From Roseobacter weihaiensis (GTDB lineage: Bacteria > Pseudomonadota > Alphaproteobacteria > Rhodobacterales > Rhodobacteraceae), in the NCBI RefSeq assembly GCF_020622345.1, contig NZ_JACNMO010000010.1, forward strand, positions 62,001-126,000: a stretch of 64,000 nt of DNA, written 5' to 3'. Numbering within the stretch: position 1 is the first letter of the stretch; every line of letters begins with the position of its first letter. Positions 44,479-53,066 of this stretch are shown here, in pieces. The position numbers were made by a program, and so were the translations under genes. The notes under the pieces were generated by a model. It had not been told where the DNA came from. It ran no database searches and saw only the letters and a program-made list of their open reading frames with translations.

Positions 44479-45750
44479 ATGTCAGACACCGGCCTTCCTG
44501 CGCGTCAAAGCGCTGTTTACCTTCTCGATCAGGTGCTGGGTGAAGGGCGTCTGATGTCCGAACTTCTGACCGCCGGTGCGCTTGATAAACTGGCCCCGGA
44601 AGATCGCGCGCGGGCGGCCCGGCTGGCGCAGGAAACCCTGCGCGGGCTGGAACGCGCGGACCGGGTGTTGCAGAAACATCTGTCCAAATACCCGCCTTTG
44701 ACGGTGCGCAACGCCTTGCGTGTCGGGACAACCGAGCTTTGCACGGGGACCGCGGCGCATGGGGTGGTGAACGCGATGGTCGAGCTGGTGTCACGCCATC
44801 GCAGGTTGGGGCACCTCAAGGGGCTCACGAATGCGGTTCTGCGCAAGGTCGCGGTCGACGGGCCCGAGACCTGGGCCGCCTTGCGTCCCCCGCGCCTGCC
44901 CAAGTGGTTGCGTGGTCCTCTGGTGCAGGCCTGGGGGGCCGAGGAAATGGCCGCGATGGAAGCGGCTCATTTTCAGGGCGCGCCGCTGGATCTGACCGCG
45001 AAAACCGATGCCGCAGCGGTGGCGGAGATGACCGGCGGGCAGCTTTTGCCAACCGGGTCTGTCCGGGTTGCGGCGGCGGGGCAGGTCTCTGCTATGCCGG
45101 GGTTCGCGGCGGGCGACTGGTGGGTGCAGGACGCAGCCGCAGCCCTGCCGGTCAAGATGCTGAACCCCCAGGCGGGGGAGGTTGTGCTTGATCTTTGCGC
45201 CGCACCGGGCGGCAAAACCCTGCAGTTGGCGGCGGCAGGCGCGCAGGTGACGGCTGTCGACGATTCGGCAGCCCGGATGAAGCGGGTCGAAGAGAACCTT
45301 GCCCGGACCGGGCTGGTGGCGCAGTTGCGGGTCGAGGATGCGCGGCAGTCCGATGGCCAGTTCGACGCGGTCCTGCTGGATGCGCCCTGCTCGGCAACGG
45401 GGACGATCCGGCGGCATCCCGATCTGCCGCATGCCAAGGACGGATCGGAGTTCGGTGGTCTCATCGCGTTGCAAGCCGAGCTCATCGACCACGCCTGGAC
45501 ATTGGTCAAACCCGGCGGTCGTCTGGTCTTTTGCACCTGTTCCCTGCTGCCCGATGAGGGTGAAGTGCAAGTAGATGAGGCGCTGGAGCGGCACCGCGAT
45601 ATGGCAGCAGACACATCGGCTTCCGGGATCGACGGCATTAATCCCGCGTGGCGCACCCCCGAAGGCGGTCTGCGTCTGCGACCGGATTTCTGGCCTGATC
45701 TGGGTGGGATGGACGGGTTCTATATTGCCGTCTTGCGAAAGGCTGGGTGA
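44479..45750 (+). CDS. rsmB: RsmB/NOP family 16S rRNA m5C methyltransferase
   Basis: A 423-residue RNA cytosine-5 methyltransferase. The N-terminal 140 residues form a NusB-like RNA-binding domain (QSAVYLLDQVL, VRNALRVGTTEL, VVNAMVEL); the C-terminal Rossmann domain has the SAM motif VLDLCAAPGGKT, the catalytic pair Cys in DAPCSATGT and in FCTCSL, and the end motif MDGFYIAVLRK. It most likely modifies C967 of 16S rRNA. ATG 44479 fits the domain start. Confidence 0.92.
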   Translation: MSDTGLPARQSAVYLLDQVLGEGRLMSELLTAGALDKLAPEDRARAARLAQETLRGLERADRVLQKHLSKYPPLTVRNALRVGTTELCTGTAAHGVVNAMVELVSRHRRLGHLKGLTNAVLRKVAVDGPETWAALRPPRLPKWLRGPLVQAWGAEEMAAMEAAHFQGAPLDLTAKTDAAAVAEMTGGQLLPTGSVRVAAAGQVSAMPGFAAGDWWVQDAAAALPVKMLNPQAGEVVLDLCAAPGGKTLQLAAAGAQVTAVDDSAARMKRVEENLARTGLVAQLRVEDARQSDGQFDAVLLDAPCSATGTIRRHPDLPHAKDGSEFGGLIALQAELIDHAWTLVKPGGRLVFCTCSLLPDEGEVQVDEALERHRDMAADTSASGIDGINPAWRTPEGGLRLRPDFWPDLGGMDGFYIAVLRKAG

Positions 45751-45860
45751 CACTTTCGGGCCCCGCCGTTGCAAGACGTGATAAAGAACGGTGACTCCGC
45801 GCAGTCCGCAGGTTAACATGTGGCCAACGCGCCGCCAGAGCGCTCCAGGCAGAGATTAAC

Positions 45861-47606
45861 ATGTCCCATAACAACAGTTTTGCGGCCAAGAAGGTGCATT
45901 TCCTGAACCGCTGGCACGCGATGCGCGCAGGCCGCATGAAGGCCCGGGCTGTCGGCTTCGTCTCCTCGCCTGAGCCCCGCACCATCGGGAGTTTTGCGCG
46001 CGGTCGGCAGTTGCTGGCGGGTAATTTCCTCTTTGCCGGGCATCTGCTGGAGCAAAAAGGGGCGGATCTGTGGGACCTGCCCATCCCGAATGCGGATTTC
46101 GAGCTTGAGCTCAACGGGTTTGAGTGGCTCGACGATCTGGCTGCGGTGGGCGATGTGGCGGCGCGCGAGGCGGCACAGCGCTGGCTGTGGGGCTGGATCG
46201 AACGCTACGGACGCGGACGCGGGCCGGGATGGACGCCGGATCTGACCGGACGGCGGCTGATCCGCTGGATCAACCATGCGCTCTTTATGCTGCGGGGCAG
46301 TGACGGGCCAGACAGTGATGCGTTCTACCGCAGCCTGCATCAGCAGACGCATTTCCTCGCCAGGCGGTGGCAGGGGGCGGCGCACGGCTTGCCCCGGTTC
46401 GAGGCGCTGGCCGGGCTGATCTACGCCGCCCTGTCTCTGGAGGGGATGCAAGCTGTTGCCTTGCCCGCGGTCAAGGCACTGGCGCGGGAATGCCGCACGC
46501 AGATCGACGACCAGGGCGGGCTGCCATCGCGCAATCCCGAGGACCTGCTTGAGGTCTTTACGCTGCTGACGTGGTCCGCGATGGCGCTCTCGGATGCGGG
46601 CTATACCCCGCCCGCTGACCACCTTGAGGCCATCGACCGGATTGCTCCGACCTTGCGTACCCTGCGCCATGCGGACGGAGGTCTGGCCCGGTTTCACGGG
46701 GGAGGGCGCGGCACCGAGGGGTGGCTCGATCACGCGCTGGCGCAGGCCCGCGTCAAACGACGGCAACCCGATGGCCTGTCGATGGGCTTTGCCCGGCTCT
46801 CGGCGGGGCGGACAACCGTCATTCTGGACGCCAGCAGACCGCCACGGGGGCGTGCGTCGTTCAACGCGCATGCCTCGACCCTGGCGTTCGAGGTGACATC
46901 GGGGCGCAGGCAACTGATCGTGAACTGCGGCTCGGGTCGGACGTTCGGGCCGGACTGGCGGCGCGCGGGTCGGGCCACGCCCTCGCATTCGACCCTGTCG
47001 CTCGATGGTTATTCAAGCGCGCGCCTTGGGCCACCGGACCCCGCCACAGGCCAGGAGGAGCTGATCGAAGGTCCCACCCATGTCCCGATCGAGATCGGCC
47101 ACGCAAGCGACGGTTTGCGCTTTCAGGGCGGCCATGACGGGTTTGTACCCACGCATGGGTTGACCCATGCCCGCACACTCGAAGTGACCTTTGACGGGCG
47201 CGGGATCGCGGGCGAGGACATGCTGTTTGCGATGCAGGAGAGCGATAAACGTCGCTTCGATCTGGCGCTGGATGCCACCAGGCTTGCCGGTATCGCCTTT
47301 GACATCCGCTTTCACCTGCACCCCGAGGTGGATGCCACGGTCGATCTGGGGGGCGCTGCGGTCTCCATGGCGCTCAAGAGCGGTGAGATCTGGGTGTTCC
47401 GGCACGATGGCGGGCAGAAGCTGCGCCTGGCTCCCTCGGTCTATCTGGAAACCGGTCGATTGAAGCCCAGAGCCGCAAATCAGATTGTGCTTTCCGGGCG
47501 GGCTATGTCATACGCCACTCGTATCCGCTGGTCCTTGTCCAAAGCGCAGGAAACTGCAATTGGCGTGCGGGATCTGAGCCAGGATATGTTGGATTTGACC
47601 AAGTAA
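45861..47606 (+). CDS. Heparinase II/III family protein
   Basis: A 581-residue protein with an N-terminal alpha-toroid (about 50-280: RLIRWINHALFML, THFLARRWQGAAHGLPRFEALAGL) and a C-terminal beta-sandwich heparinase II/III domain (about 300-570: LDASRPPRGRASFNAHASTLAFEV, GRTFGPDWRRAGRATPSHSTLSLDG). The family are polysaccharide lyases for uronic-acid polymers; there is no signal peptide, so a cytoplasmic or atypical role is possible. Members of this clade sit constantly between rsmB and purH, more like a housekeeping than a foraging gene. Confidence 0.87.
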   Translation: MSHNNSFAAKKVHFLNRWHAMRAGRMKARAVGFVSSPEPRTIGSFARGRQLLAGNFLFAGHLLEQKGADLWDLPIPNADFELELNGFEWLDDLAAVGDVAAREAAQRWLWGWIERYGRGRGPGWTPDLTGRRLIRWINHALFMLRGSDGPDSDAFYRSLHQQTHFLARRWQGAAHGLPRFEALAGLIYAALSLEGMQAVALPAVKALARECRTQIDDQGGLPSRNPEDLLEVFTLLTWSAMALSDAGYTPPADHLEAIDRIAPTLRTLRHADGGLARFHGGGRGTEGWLDHALAQARVKRRQPDGLSMGFARLSAGRTTVILDASRPPRGRASFNAHASTLAFEVTSGRRQLIVNCGSGRTFGPDWRRAGRATPSHSTLSLDGYSSARLGPPDPATGQEELIEGPTHVPIEIGHASDGLRFQGGHDGFVPTHGLTHARTLEVTFDGRGIAGEDMLFAMQESDKRRFDLALDATRLAGIAFDIRFHLHPEVDATVDLGGAAVSMALKSGEIWVFRHDGGQKLRLAPSVYLETGRLKPRAANQIVLSGRAMSYATRIRWSLSKAQETAIGVRDLSQDMLDLTK

Positions 47607-47627
47607 ACCGCCCAAAGGACCCCTGAC

Positions 47628-49214
47628 ATGACCCATCTTGCCCCCTTGCGCCGCGCGCTGCTTTCCGTCTCCGATAAAACCGGGTTGGTGGATCTCGGCA
47701 CGGCACTGGCAGCACGGGGGGTTGAATTGCTCTCCACCGGGGGGACGGCAAAGGCCCTTCGGGCTGCGGGCCTTGAAGTGCGGGATGTGGCGGATGTTAC
47801 CGGTTTCCCCGAGATGATGGACGGTCGGGTGAAAACGCTGCATCCGGTGGTGCATGGTGGTCTGCTGGCGTTGCGGGACAACGACGCGCATGTGGCCGCG
47901 ATGCGGGCGCATGACATCGGGGCGATCGATCTGGTGGTCGTCAACCTGTACCCTTTTGAGGAAACCGTTGCCAAAGGCGCAGGCTACGCCGAAGTGATCG
48001 AGAACATTGATATCGGTGGCCCGGCGATGATCCGTTCTGCCGCAAAGAACCACGGCTTTGTGACCGTGGTGGTGGATGTACAGGACTACGACGCGGTTCT
48101 GGCAGAGCTTGAGGCCCATGACGGGCAGACGACCTACGCCTTGCGCCAGCGTCTGGCGCAGGTGGCTTACGCCCGCACAGCGGCCTATGACACGGCGGTG
48201 AGCACCTGGATGGCGGCGCAGGTCGACGAGACGCCGCGTCGGCGGACCTTTGGCGGGACACTGGCGCAGAGCCTGCGCTATGGCGAAAATCCGCACCAGC
48301 AGGCGGCGTTCTACACAGATGGCAGCGCCGCGCCGGGGGTGGCGACCGCGACCCAGCATCAGGGCAAGGAGCTGAGCTACAACAACATCAACGACACCGA
48401 TGCGGCCTTTGAGCTGGTCAGCGAATTTGACCCGGCAGATGGCCCGGCCTGCGCGATCATCAAACATGCGAACCCCTGCGGCGTGGCGCGGGGTGCTTCG
48501 CTGAAAGAGGCTTACACGCGGGCCTTTGACTGTGATCGAACCTCGGCCTTTGGCGGGATCATCGCGCTGAACCAGCCGCTCGATGCGGCGACAGCGGAGG
48601 AGATCACCGGGATTTTCACCGAAGTGGTGATTGCGCCCGAGGCCGATGCCCACGCGCGCGCCGTTTTTGCGCAGAAAAAGAACCTGCGCCTGCTCACGAC
48701 CGGCGGGCTGGCGGACCCGCGCGCGGCGGGGCTGGCGGTGCGGCAGGTCTCCGGTGGCTATCTGGTGCAGGACAAGGACGTGGGGCACGTCAGTGCGGAT
48801 GACCTTAAGGTCGTGACCAGGCGCCAACCGTCCGAGCAGGAGATGGCGGATCTTCTTTTCGCCTGGACCGTGGCGAAACACGTGAAATCCAACGCGATCA
48901 TCTATGTAAAGGACGGCGCCACCGTGGGTGTGGGGGCGGGGCAGATGAGCCGGGTCGACAGCACCCGGATCGCCGCGCGCAAGGCCCAAGACATGGCCGA
49001 GGTCATGGGGCTGCCCGCGCCGCTGACGCAAGGGTCTGTTGTGGCCTCAGATGCGTTTTTTCCTTTCGCTGACGGGCTGATCACCGCTGCGGAGGCGGGC
49101 GCGACCGCGCTCATTCAACCGGGCGGCTCAATGCGGGACGAGGAGGTGATCGCCGCGGCGGATGCGGCAGGGCTGGCGATGGTCTTTACGGCCATGCGCC
49201 ATTTCCGGCACTGA
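47628..49214 (+). CDS. purH: Bifunctional AICAR formyltransferase / IMP cyclohydrolase
   Basis: Last two steps of IMP synthesis. 528 residues: N-terminal MGS-like cyclohydrolase ([44 protein letters not shown]) and C-terminal AICARFT domain ([26 protein letters not shown] with the Lys and His of catalysis, [11 protein letters not shown]). ATG 47628 lies 21 bases after the heparinase stop; lspA follows after 13 bases, forming a run of cotranscribed genes. Confidence 0.97.
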   Translation: MTHLAPLRRALLSVSDKTGLVDLGTALAARGVELLSTGGTAKALRAAGLEVRDVADVTGFPEMMDGRVKTLHPVVHGGLLALRDNDAHVAAMRAHDIGAIDLVVVNLYPFEETVAKGAGYAEVIENIDIGGPAMIRSAAKNHGFVTVVVDVQDYDAVLAELEAHDGQTTYALRQRLAQVAYARTAAYDTAVSTWMAAQVDETPRRRTFGGTLAQSLRYGENPHQQAAFYTDGSAAPGVATATQHQGKELSYNNINDTDAAFELVSEFDPADGPACAIIKHANPCGVARGASLKEAYTRAFDCDRTSAFGGIIALNQPLDAATAEEITGIFTEVVIAPEADAHARAVFAQKKNLRLLTTGGLADPRAAGLAVRQVSGGYLVQDKDVGHVSADDLKVVTRRQPSEQEMADLLFAWTVAKHVKSNAIIYVKDGATVGVGAGQMSRVDSTRIAARKAQDMAEVMGLPAPLTQGSVVASDAFFPFADGLITAAEAGATALIQPGGSMRDEEVIAAADAAGLAMVFTAMRHFRH

Positions 49215-49227
49215 CGGGGAGAACGGG

Positions 49228-49713
49228 ATGCGCTGGCTGTATATTGCAGGGATCGTGGCTTTCCTGATCGATCAGATCAGCAAATATGTCGTGATCCATA
49301 TGATGGAGCTGTGGCGGATCAGAACCATTGACGTGTTGCCGCCGCTGATCAACTTCCGCTACGGCGAGAACCGCGGGATCAACTTTGGTCTCTTTGACGG
49401 CGGCTCCGAGGCGGCGCGCTGGTTCCTGATCCTGCTGGCCTTCGGGATTTGTATCGCGGTTTTCATCTGGGCGCGCCGAAATCATCTGGGGTCCTGGGGC
49501 TGTGCTGCGGGCGGTTTGCTAATCGGCGGGGCGTTGGCCAACGTACTGGACCGCCTGGTTTACGGCTACGTCCTCGACTTCCTCAATATGTCGTGCTGCG
49601 GGATCAATAACCCCTTCGTGTTCAACCTGGCGGATGTCTTTATCTTTGCCGGGGCCATCGGGCTTGTGTTTCTGGCGCCGGACAGTCGGCAGGACGACAA
49701 AAAAGGTCAGTGA
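49228..49713 (+). CDS. lspA: Lipoprotein signal peptidase (signal peptidase II)
   Basis: Membrane aspartic protease that removes prolipoprotein signal peptides. 161 residues, four helices; NVLDRLVYGYVLDFL and FNLADVFIFAG hold the two catalytic Asp. The ENRGINFGLF block is also typical. ATG 49228 follows GGGGAGAACGGG. The product of the next gene is itself a predicted lipoprotein and thus a substrate, a neat pairing. Confidence 0.95.
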   Translation: MRWLYIAGIVAFLIDQISKYVVIHMMELWRIRTIDVLPPLINFRYGENRGINFGLFDGGSEAARWFLILLAFGICIAVFIWARRNHLGSWGCAAGGLLIGGALANVLDRLVYGYVLDFLNMSCCGINNPFVFNLADVFIFAGAIGLVFLAPDSRQDDKKGQ

Positions 49714-49763
49714 CATTACCCGCCCCTCTGGCGTATCTAGAGGCAATCGCAAGGAGACCTGAT

Positions 49764-50267
49764 ATGCGCCCTGTTCTGGCTCTGATCCTGATCATGATCG
49801 CCGTAAGCGCCTGTAGCAACCAAGGCCTGCGCAATTTGCAACCCACGTCGAGGGGCCCGGACGAGTTCATCGTCGAGCCCAAGGCGGAGCTGACGCTGCC
49901 CACCGATTTTGCAACCCTGCCGACCCCGACACCGGGGCAGTCAAACAGAACAGACAGCGATCCGATTGCCGAGATGGTCACCGCGCTGGGGGGGCGTCCG
50001 GGCGACGCCTCTGCGCCTGTCCCGGCCTCCGACGGGGCGCTGGTCACAGCCGCGAGCCGGTTCGGCGTCTCCCCGGACATCAGGCAGTCCCTGGCGACCG
50101 AAGATGCCGAATTCCGCAGCCGGCAGTCGCGCTTTACCCAGTTCAAGCTTTTCCCCGAAGACCTCTACAATGACGTCTACAGCAGCCAGGCGCTGGATGC
50201 GCGCGAGACAGCCGAAGCCTGGCGCAGGGCCGGAGCGCGCACGCCGAGTTTTCCCCCCCGGCAATGA
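49764..50267 (+). CDS. DUF3035 family lipoprotein
   Basis: A 167-residue probable outer-membrane lipoprotein: MRPVLALILIMIAVSA then Cys17, the lipobox being VSAC. The mature part starts GPDEFIVEPKAELTLPTDFATLPTPTPGQSNRTD, the hallmark of DUF3035, a family restricted mainly to Rhodobacterales and relatives. Function unknown. AAGGAG stands seven bases before ATG 49764. It follows lspA by 50 bases and precedes the M16 peptidase pair by 113. Confidence 0.87.
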   Translation: MRPVLALILIMIAVSACSNQGLRNLQPTSRGPDEFIVEPKAELTLPTDFATLPTPTPGQSNRTDSDPIAEMVTALGGRPGDASAPVPASDGALVTAASRFGVSPDIRQSLATEDAEFRSRQSRFTQFKLFPEDLYNDVYSSQALDARETAEAWRRAGARTPSFPPRQ

Positions 50268-50380
50268 CGTGAAAAACACAAAACCGGCCTCACTTTCCTG
50301 ACAGTGTGCCTTGAACCGGGGCGGTTGCAACGTACTTTCTGCACAACACCGGTATGATTTACTTGTCGGAAGGACAGCTC

Positions 50381-51715
50381 ATGTTGCGATTGACGGCGTT
50401 TGCGGCGCTCTTGGCGTTTTTGCCCGGACTGGGCCAGGCCGAGGAGGAAGCCGTAACAACTTTTGAACTCGACAACGGGATGAAGGTGGTTGTCGTCGAA
50501 GACCACCGCGCGCCGGTTGTGCAACACATGGTGTGGTACCGCGCGGGGTCAGCGGATGAGCCCAAGGGATCGTCCGGCGTGGCGCATTTTCTTGAACATC
50601 TGCTCTTCAAGGCCACCGATACGCTGGAAGACGGTGAGCTTTCTGCCACTGTCGCGCGCAATGGCGGGCGGGACAACGCCTTCACATCATACGACTATAC
50701 GGCCTATTTCCAGCGGGTGGCCGCTGACCGGCTCGGGCTGATGATGCAGATGGAGGCGGACCGGATGAAGAACATCCGTCTGACCGAGGAAAACATCGCC
50801 ACGGAACGTGACGTTATCATCGAAGAGCGCAACCAGCGGACGGAGAATAATCCCGGCGCGCTGTTCGGGGAACAGATGAACGCGGCACAGTTCCTCAACC
50901 ATCGCTATGGCGTTCCGATCATTGGCTGGATGCACGAGATGCAGACGCTGGATATGGACGATGCCCTGAGCTTTTATGACATCCACTATTCGCCCAACAA
51001 TGCGATTCTGGTGGTCTCGGGGGATGTGACCCCGGAGGAGGTCCGCGCGTTGGCCGAAGAGCATTACGGCAAGATCCCCGCCAACCCCGATCTGCCGGAG
51101 CGTATCCGATCCCAAGAGCCCCCGCAGACTGCGGAACGGCGGCTGATCTACCGGGACGCCCGCGTGGCGCAGCCCTATGTGCGCCGGTCCTACCTCGCGC
51201 CGGAGCGTGATCCGGGGGCCCAGGAAACCGCTGCGGCCCTGGTCTTTCTCAGCGAGATTCTGGGCGGTGGCACAACCTCTTTTCTGGCCGAAGAGCTTCA
51301 ATTTGACAGCCAGATCGCGACCTACACCGCGAGCTTTTACCGCCCGGTGGCGCTGGATGACACGACCTTCAACCTCATCGTGGTGCCACGCCCCGATGTG
51401 ACATTGCAGCAGGCCGAGGATGCCATGGACGCGGCGTTGGCTGAATTTCTGGAAACGGGTGTCGATGCCGAACAGCTCGACCGGATCAAGTTCCAGATCC
51501 GGGCCGACCAGATCTATGCGCGTGACGATGTGGACCGGATTGCCAACAGGTACGGGCAGGCACTGGCTTCGGGTCTGACGGTCGAAGACGTGCAGGCCTG
51601 GCCCGATATCCTCGCAGCCGTTACAGAGGCGGATATCATTGCCGCCGCCCGAGACCTGCTTGACCGGCGTGCGTCGGTCACCGGATGGATCATGCGTGAA
51701 GAGGTGACACAATGA
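50381..51715 (+). CDS. M16 family zinc metallopeptidase, catalytic subunit
   Basis: A 444-residue periplasmic pitrilysin-type peptidase with a signal peptide (about 1-20). The inverted zinc motif HFLEH is at 69-73 (His69, Glu72, His73), with the distal Glu in the NQRTENNPGAL region about 75 residues on, as expected. Partner of the inactive M16 protein next door; such pairs form alpha-beta dimers like mitochondrial processing peptidase. GGAAGGA precedes ATG 50381; an ATG at 50354 would add nine residues. Substrate unknown. Confidence 0.92.
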   Translation: MLRLTAFAALLAFLPGLGQAEEEAVTTFELDNGMKVVVVEDHRAPVVQHMVWYRAGSADEPKGSSGVAHFLEHLLFKATDTLEDGELSATVARNGGRDNAFTSYDYTAYFQRVAADRLGLMMQMEADRMKNIRLTEENIATERDVIIEERNQRTENNPGALFGEQMNAAQFLNHRYGVPIIGWMHEMQTLDMDDALSFYDIHYSPNNAILVVSGDVTPEEVRALAEEHYGKIPANPDLPERIRSQEPPQTAERRLIYRDARVAQPYVRRSYLAPERDPGAQETAAALVFLSEILGGGTTSFLAEELQFDSQIATYTASFYRPVALDDTTFNLIVVPRPDVTLQQAEDAMDAALAEFLETGVDAEQLDRIKFQIRADQIYARDDVDRIANRYGQALASGLTVEDVQAWPDILAAVTEADIIAAARDLLDRRASVTGWIMREEVTQ

Positions 51716-53031
51716 TGCGTTTTTTCCTGTCGATCATGACTGTGGTCTGTCTGTCGCTGCCCGCTGCGGCCAATGTTGACATCAAGGAGGTCAAGACACC
51801 CGGTGGTCTGACCGCCTGGTTGGTGGAGGATCATTCAATCCCCTTCACGGCGCTGGAGATCAGGTTTCGCGGCGGTGCCTCGCTTGAAACTCCCGGCAAA
51901 CGCGGAGCAATGAACCTGATGACCGGTCTGCTGGAAGAAGGCGCCGGAGAGATGGACGCACGCGCTTTTGCGCGCTCGGTCGAAGGGTTGGCCGCGTCGA
52001 TCAGCTTCGGGCTGGATGATGACGCGCTCTCGGTCTCGACACGGTTTCTGACGGAAAACCGCGATGAGGCTGTCGCACTCTTGCGGGCCGCGATCCACGA
52101 GCCGCGCTTCGACCAGCCGGACATCGACCGTGTGCGCGAGCAGGTCCTGAGCAACATCTTATCCGATGCAAAGGACCCCGATGAGTTGGCGAGCAAGGCG
52201 ATGGGGCGTATCCTTTATGGCGATCACCCCTATGCCACTTCCATCAGCGGGACAACGGAATCGGTTACCGCGCTGACGCGGGAGGATCTGGTGGTCGCGC
52301 ATAGAGATATTTTTGCGCGTGACCGGATTTACATCGGGGCCGTGGGGGACATCACGGAAGAAGACCTTGCTACCCTGCTTGATGGGCTCTTGGGCGACCT
52401 GCCGGAGACCGGCGCGCCGATGCCCCCGCGCGCGGATGTCGACATTCCCGGCGGCATCACGGTTGTGCCCTTTGAAACCCCGCAGTCCGTCGCGCGCTTT
52501 GCGCAACGTGGGATCAAGATGGATCACCCGGATTATTTCACCGCCGTGGTTCTCAACCACGCCTTGGGTGGTGGCTCGTTCGAGAGCCGTCTGATGGATG
52601 AGGTCCGCGCCAAGCGGGGTCTGACCTATGGCGTCTACTCCTATCTGGCAGGCAAGGATCTGGCCGAGGTCTACATCGGCGCGGTGAGTTCCGCCAATGA
52701 TCGCATCGCGGAAGCGGTCGAGGTGATCCGGGACGAATGGGCCAAGGCCGCTGCGGAGGGTCTGACGCCCGAGGAAGTTGAAAATGCCAAGACCTATTTG
52801 ACTGGTGCCTATCCGCTGCGCTTTGACGGCAATGGGCCGATTGCAAACATCATGGTGGGCATGCAGATGCTGGGCCTGCCGATTGATTACATCGCGACCC
52901 GCAACGACCGGGTCGACGCGGTCACCGTCGAGGACGTCAAACGCGTGGCCGGTGAATTGCTTGACCCGGAGGGGCTGCATTTTGTGGTGGTCGGGCAACC
53001 GGTCGGGCTGGAAAGCACCCCGGCGAACTGA
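51712..53031 (+). CDS. M16 family protein, non-catalytic partner
   Basis: A 439-residue M16 homologue with a signal peptide (MMRFFLSIMTVVCLSLPAAA). At the place of the zinc motif it reads KRGAMNLMTGLLEEG, so the HXXEH residues are missing and it cannot cleave. The C-terminal half keeps the fold and the SFESRLMDEVRAKRGLTYGVYSYL block, the R-Y residues that bind substrate in such partners. Its ATG is within the stop of the active subunit gene (ATGA), ensuring equal production. Confidence 0.91.
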   Translation: MMRFFLSIMTVVCLSLPAAANVDIKEVKTPGGLTAWLVEDHSIPFTALEIRFRGGASLETPGKRGAMNLMTGLLEEGAGEMDARAFARSVEGLAASISFGLDDDALSVSTRFLTENRDEAVALLRAAIHEPRFDQPDIDRVREQVLSNILSDAKDPDELASKAMGRILYGDHPYATSISGTTESVTALTREDLVVAHRDIFARDRIYIGAVGDITEEDLATLLDGLLGDLPETGAPMPPRADVDIPGGITVVPFETPQSVARFAQRGIKMDHPDYFTAVVLNHALGGGSFESRLMDEVRAKRGLTYGVYSYLAGKDLAEVYIGAVSSANDRIAEAVEVIRDEWAKAAAEGLTPEEVENAKTYLTGAYPLRFDGNGPIANIMVGMQMLGLPIDYIATRNDRVDAVTVEDVKRVAGELLDPEGLHFVVVGQPVGLESTPAN

Positions 53032-53066
53032 GGCTCAGACCTGTGCGTCCTGGCAGGGGGGCACGT

